Shown here piece after piece: positions 59,582-64,000 of a stretch of 64,000 nucleotides of DNA. The DNA is taken from positions 536,058-600,057 of the forward strand of contig NZ_LT606946.1 in NCBI RefSeq assembly GCF_900095175.1. The letters run 5' to 3'. The notes beneath the pieces were generated by a model that was given only the letters and a program-made list of their open reading frames with translations, had not been told where the DNA came from and did no database searches. The number at the start of each line of letters is the position of its first letter. Position 1 is the stretch's first letter. Position numbers and translations under genes: made by a program. This DNA comes from Polynucleobacter necessarius. GTDB taxonomy: Bacteria; Pseudomonadota; Gammaproteobacteria; Burkholderiales; Burkholderiaceae.

Positions 59582-62500
59582 TTGAAAATAGCCCTCCAAG
59601 AAAGGTTACCCCTTTCTTTGAAAATTCCTCTAAAAAATATTTTTGCAAACAGTATTTTTGCAGGTAATTTTGCGCGTCTGTTGACCGTCAGCCTTCTGAT
59701 TGTATCCTCCAGTGTTTTTGCAAATCCATCTGTTCCATTGCTTCCCAATGTTCTTCCGGCGGGTGCAAAAGTAGTCGCTGGTACTGTGGCGATTAGTTCA
59801 TCGCAAACAATGAATTCTGCCACCATGAATGTGAATCAAACTTCACAACGCGCAATCATTAATTGGGATAGTTTTAACGTTGGTAAAAATGTACAGGTGA
59901 ACTTTAATCAACCCAATGCAAATGCAGTCACACTCAATCGCGTAAATAGCGCAACACCCTCGATGATTGAGGGTTCCATTAGAGCAAATGGACAAGTGGT
60001 TTTTGTCAATCCGAATGGCATTACTTTTGGCAAGGGGGCTGATATTAATGCTGCTGGAGTTGTAGCAACAACGATGGATATTGCCAATAAAGATTTTATG
60101 GGTGGCAAATCAACCTTTAAAGGCAATGGTAGTGGTGCGGTTATTAATCAAGGGAAGATCGAGGCTAATGTTGAGCATGGTTACATTGCGCTATTAGCCC
60201 CTGAAGTACGCAACGAAGGTTACTTGCTGGCTATAAAAGGAGTGGGTGCAGTTGCAATGGCTTCAGGTGAGCAAATTACCTTAGACTTTAAGGGCAACTC
60301 TTTAATCAGCCTAAAGGTTGATGTGTCAACCTACAAGGGTTTAATTGAAAACAAGCGGGTAGTAGAGGTCGATGGAGGTTTAGTTGTCCTAGCAGCTGGT
60401 GCCGCCAATCAGTTGATGGGCTCAGTGATTAAAAACACGGGCCGAATTGCTGCCAATAGCTTAGTAAACAATGGCGGCGTGATTGAACTGGTGGCCAATA
60501 CCGTCACCCAAGCAGGTAAGGTTTCAGCCAATAGCCAAAGCAAAGAGGGTGGCCAGGTCAATATTGTGGGCAATGACATTACGCTTGCCACAAGCTCCCA
60601 AACTATTGCAACTGGTGCTCAAGGTGGCGGTCAAGTCAATGTGGGCTTGGCCAGCACTCAAGTGACCGGTGGCACGCAAGTCAATACTCAAAACCCAAGC
60701 CTACCCAGCAATTTGCAGGCTGAGGCAGCCATCAAAGCCAATGCTCAAGCAGCATCAAGCGCTAAGCAAATGGCTAAGAAGGTCACCATCCAAGAAAACG
60801 CCTTGATTGATACCTCCGCTACCCAGGCAGGTAATGGCGGCACGATTGCCATCTGGTCGGAAGTAAAGACCACGGCTGCCGGCATCCTTAAATCAATGGG
60901 TGGCTCACAATCAGGCAATGGCGGCTTTATTGAGACTAGTTCCAAAGGGCATGTCAGTCTTGCGCCTACGGTGAGCATCAATACGGCTGGGAATAATAAA
61001 ACCGGCAAATCCGGTACTTGGCTTTTAGACCCAATTGATCTAACAATTGATAGTGGAGCGGCCAATGTCATCTCTGCAGCTCTCGCTAATAACAACGTCA
61101 CCATTGAAGTAAATGCCAATACGGCCTCTTGCCCCATTGGCAGTTGTACTCAAAACGGTAGCGGTAGTCTGACGATTGCCAGTGGAGCCGATATCCTCAA
61201 AAGCGGCACTAATCTGACGACTTTAACCTTATCGGCTTCGGGTATCTTTAACCTCGATGTCATCATCAGATCGTCGATTGCTTACCTCAATGTAGGTAGC
61301 ACCATTGCTGCAAGCAAGGTCACCGTTCAGGCTCAGTCCATCTATAGTGCCGGCATCATCCAAACCAATCGTTATCTGAGTAATGCCAACCCAGGCTCCC
61401 TTGGCAATGCCATGGAGTTATTGGGCCAAGCCATTTACATCTCTGGCAGGCTATCGGCCAGCCCCCTAGCAAACAGTGGAGTAGCTGGTAGCATCAAACT
61501 CACAGCAAATACGATTACCCTCCAGGCTGGAGCGATCCTCCAAGCCAATGGTGATGAGGGCGGCGTAATCACGCTAGCGGCTAATGATGCCCTTTGGAGT
61601 AGTCCAACAATCCAAGCTAATGGTGGCAATGGCAGGGGGGGTACGCTCTCTGTGACTGCAGCAAACGACTTGCACTTTAATCAAGCACTCTTACAAGCGA
61701 ATGGCACTACCGATGGTGGGACTATCACCCTAATTGCCAATCAAGGCGATCTGATCATCCAAAACGCGTTAATCCAAACTAACGGCTCAACTGGCCGAGG
61801 CGGTAGCATTGGAGCATCGGCAAGCAACGAGGTGAGCACTGACAGCAGCACCTTTGAAGCAAGCGGCTATACCCATGGCGGACAAATATTAATAGGCAAT
61901 GATGCACAGCATGGCACATTGCCTTTTGCTTTAGTGGCCAACTTAGATCAATACACCAGCTTTAATACTGCCCAGCTAGATCCGAACCCTGCCAACCAGC
62001 AAGGCGGCTTTATTGAAACCTCTGGCCAAACCCTGAACATGCTCTCTAGCATCAATGCTGGTAGAGGGGGAATGTGGCTACTAGATCCAACCAACGTTAC
62101 GATTAATGCCACTGCTGGCACTTCAACGGGCACTGACCCACTCTCATTTACCAATCAAACTAATATCAGCGCAGCTCAAATTCAGACGGCTATCAATAGC
62201 GGAATTAGTGTGCAAATTATTGCCGATGGCACCATCACCCAATCAGCAAACCTATCTTTCTCAATCGCTTCTGGCAGCAGTGCGAGTTTGACTTTAGATA
62301 ACAGTAGTGGAACGGCTCAAGCGATTACACTGACAGGAACAACCACTAATACAGGCTCGGGAGATCTCAATCTCAATTATTTTTCTAATGGCCAAATCAA
62401 AATTAATGGAGCCATTAATGCAACGAGCGCTGGCAAAATTAATCTTGTTGCACAAACCAGTTATGCAACCAATACCTTAACTAGCTGCAGTCTTGGTGCA

Positions 62501-64000
62501 TGCGCAAGTATTGTGAATGGTGCTTCAGGCAGCATCAATACGAAGGGTGGCTACGTTGTGATGGACACTACTGGTGGAGCGATTAGTGGCACAACAATTA
62601 CCCCAGGCTCTATTTTGAATGGCCCAGTCTATTTAAATGCGGATATTAATACGACTACAGGCGGTGGAGCATCTAGTGGGGCAGGTGGTCATTATTCTGT
62701 AGCGGCTTCAGCAAATCAAGCAAGCGGTATTGGCTCATTTGAGCCGCACGCAGCCGCATTGAATATTGGTGGTGATGTCAATATTCAGCTATAAAATAGT
62801 GCCAGTGTCAGTTATGGTTTTGTAGTAGCTTCATATGGCACGACCTCTCCAATAACTGCATATGGTGATCTGAATATCACGAGTAGCGGAGTAAGTACTT
62901 CTGGGTATGGCTTAATTTACCTAACCTCAGCTTTGACATCTACTACCGGCAATATCACTTTAATAGCTAACTCAAGCAATACAACGGCGACTAATAATGC
63001 GGGAGTAAGCGGCACCTCTAATGGAACATTAACTGCTAATAGTGGATCTATTACGATTGATAGTACATCCAATAAGAGCTCTGCTGTATCTCTTGCTGGT
63101 GCAATGTCTGCACAGGCTATTGGCATCACTGGAAGTTCAACAACTGCTTCAACAATTGTCTCCTTAGGTGCGATGATGATTGTTGCAGGTGGATCTGATC
63201 TCTCAGTCACTGCAATGAATAGTTCTGGCGGGGCTAATACTGGGATTACTCAGACTGGTGCTATTACAGTTAATGCTGATGGAGGTAACATCAGCTTTGC
63301 TTCCAATAACATTATTAGCCAATCTGGCGCCATCACAATGGCTGCCAATACCAGCGGTAATGAATCTACTGTTTTATATGACACAACATCCGGTGCGAAG
63401 ACCACCACTATTACTGCCGGTGCGCTAACAGTTACTTCTGGCTCAACGAGTGGAGTCAATTACATTGTCAAAACGCTTGGCGCCGGAATTGATACGGGTG
63501 TAATTAATGTCCCGGGATCTGTCCTGTTAGATAACACCTATGGTGGAACGGCTGGAGCAGGGGGGCACACCAACTTCTGGATACATTACCACTGCAAATT
63601 CTAGTAGCTATGCTGGTGCAAGCATTGGTGTTTTAGTTAATTCTGCTATTACTGCGGGAACCGGAATTACCCTTAAGGGTGCTTCACTCACTGGTTGGTA
63701 CTCAGTGACATTGCAAGCGGCTATTGCAAGTGCGACTGGATCTATTTCAATCACCGGTACTGGTATTAATTACGCAGTACATAGTAATAGCGCTGGAACG
63801 ATTCTAGCTGCTGCGGGAGCGGTGACAATTACTGGAACGGCTACAACAGGTCAAGCAGTTCAGTTGGCTGGTGCAATTACTGCACATACCGGAATCACCA
63901 TTGATGCCAATGGCACCAGCACATCAACTATCGCTACTGTTGGCGCGCTTACCTTGGGTTATGGATATTACGCTGGCGATAACTCTAATCCAACGGTTAT
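59582..64000 (+). pseudogene. second filamentous-haemagglutinin-like TpsA, partial, disrupted
   Basis: Paralogue of tpsA1, running off the window. The likely start is TTG at 59582 (MKIALQERLPLSLK), with a long signal region ending VSSSVFA. The TPS domain (VVAGTVAISSSQTMNSATMN, INWDSFNVGKNVQVNFNQPN) and GMWLLDPTNVTI motifs match tpsA1. The first 1070 codons are open, then TAA at 62792-62794 (DVNIQL-stop-NSASVSYGF, same frame). A second shift near 63560-63565 (G6, one G too many) moves the reading into another frame that stays open to 64000 (SGYITTANSSSYAGASIGVL). It would share the single TpsB upstream. Confidence 0.82.

Noticed and set aside
26700..64000. CRISPR-like repeat arrays in the repetitive region
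   Set aside because: Repeats are degenerate, in frame and encode beta-strand units; there is no regular spacer pattern or cas gene.
1..64000. All lesions as sequencing errors
   Set aside because: Not excluded for indels in runs, but the clean state of nad and other genes and the Cys-to-Tyr losses argue for real decay of at least part of them.

Overview
The window looks like the chromosome of a betaproteobacterium of the Burkholderiaceae, most like Polynucleobacter. The evidence is the moderate GC by eye, an abundant-type phasin, nadB and nadA-nadC in this arrangement, a formate dehydrogenase with fused NuoE/NuoF-like beta subunit, a DctPQM TRAP transporter, and a two-partner secretion (TPS) locus with very large exoproteins. 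Genus assignment is inference; no rRNA or tRNA is present.

Layout. 1-3.2 kb (minus): right end of an integrative element with two small hypothetical genes, a winged-helix-like protein, an AlpA-type regulator, an unknown 204-aa protein and a P4-type tyrosine integrase. 3.2-7.3 kb (plus): phasin with two promoter dyads, YciI-like protein, DUF748 protein, small lipoprotein. 7.4-12.2 kb: NAD-dependent formate dehydrogenase (beta, alpha). 12.4-15.3 kb: TRAP transporter. 15.3-17.4 kb (minus): cysteine-dioxygenase-like cupin plus four-domain rhodanese. 17.5-22.4 kb: nadB (plus) and nadA-nadC (minus), flanking two toxin-antitoxin remnants. 22.5-64 kb: a TPS locus with TpsB transporter, periplasmic parvulin, an unknown exported protein, a giant filamentous-haemagglutinin-like TpsA of about 10,700 codons (26.7-58.75 kb), an unknown 202-aa protein and a second paralogous TpsA running off the end.

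The striking property is erosion. Reading frames are broken by single-base substitutions and single-base indels in the integrase, alpA, a small element gene, the lipoprotein, both formate dehydrogenase subunits, dctP, dctM, a BrnA-like antitoxin, a RelE/HigB-type toxin, tpsB, the exported protein and both tpsA genes. The giant tpsA alone has about 17 lesions. About 12.5 kb of other coding sequence (nadA, nadB, nadC, phasin, DUF748, rhodanese, cupin, parvulin and others) has none that I can see. All three stop codons occur as nonsense codons, so recoding does not explain it. The pattern fits recent relaxed selection, as in genome-reducing Polynucleobacter symbionts of ciliates, but many indels lie in short homopolymers, so sequencing error must be excluded.

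Functionally, the intact part keeps NAD de novo synthesis (NadB, NadA, NadC) and carbon-storage granule biology. Formate oxidation, C4-dicarboxylate-type uptake, the mobile element and the adhesin export system appear disabled or decaying.
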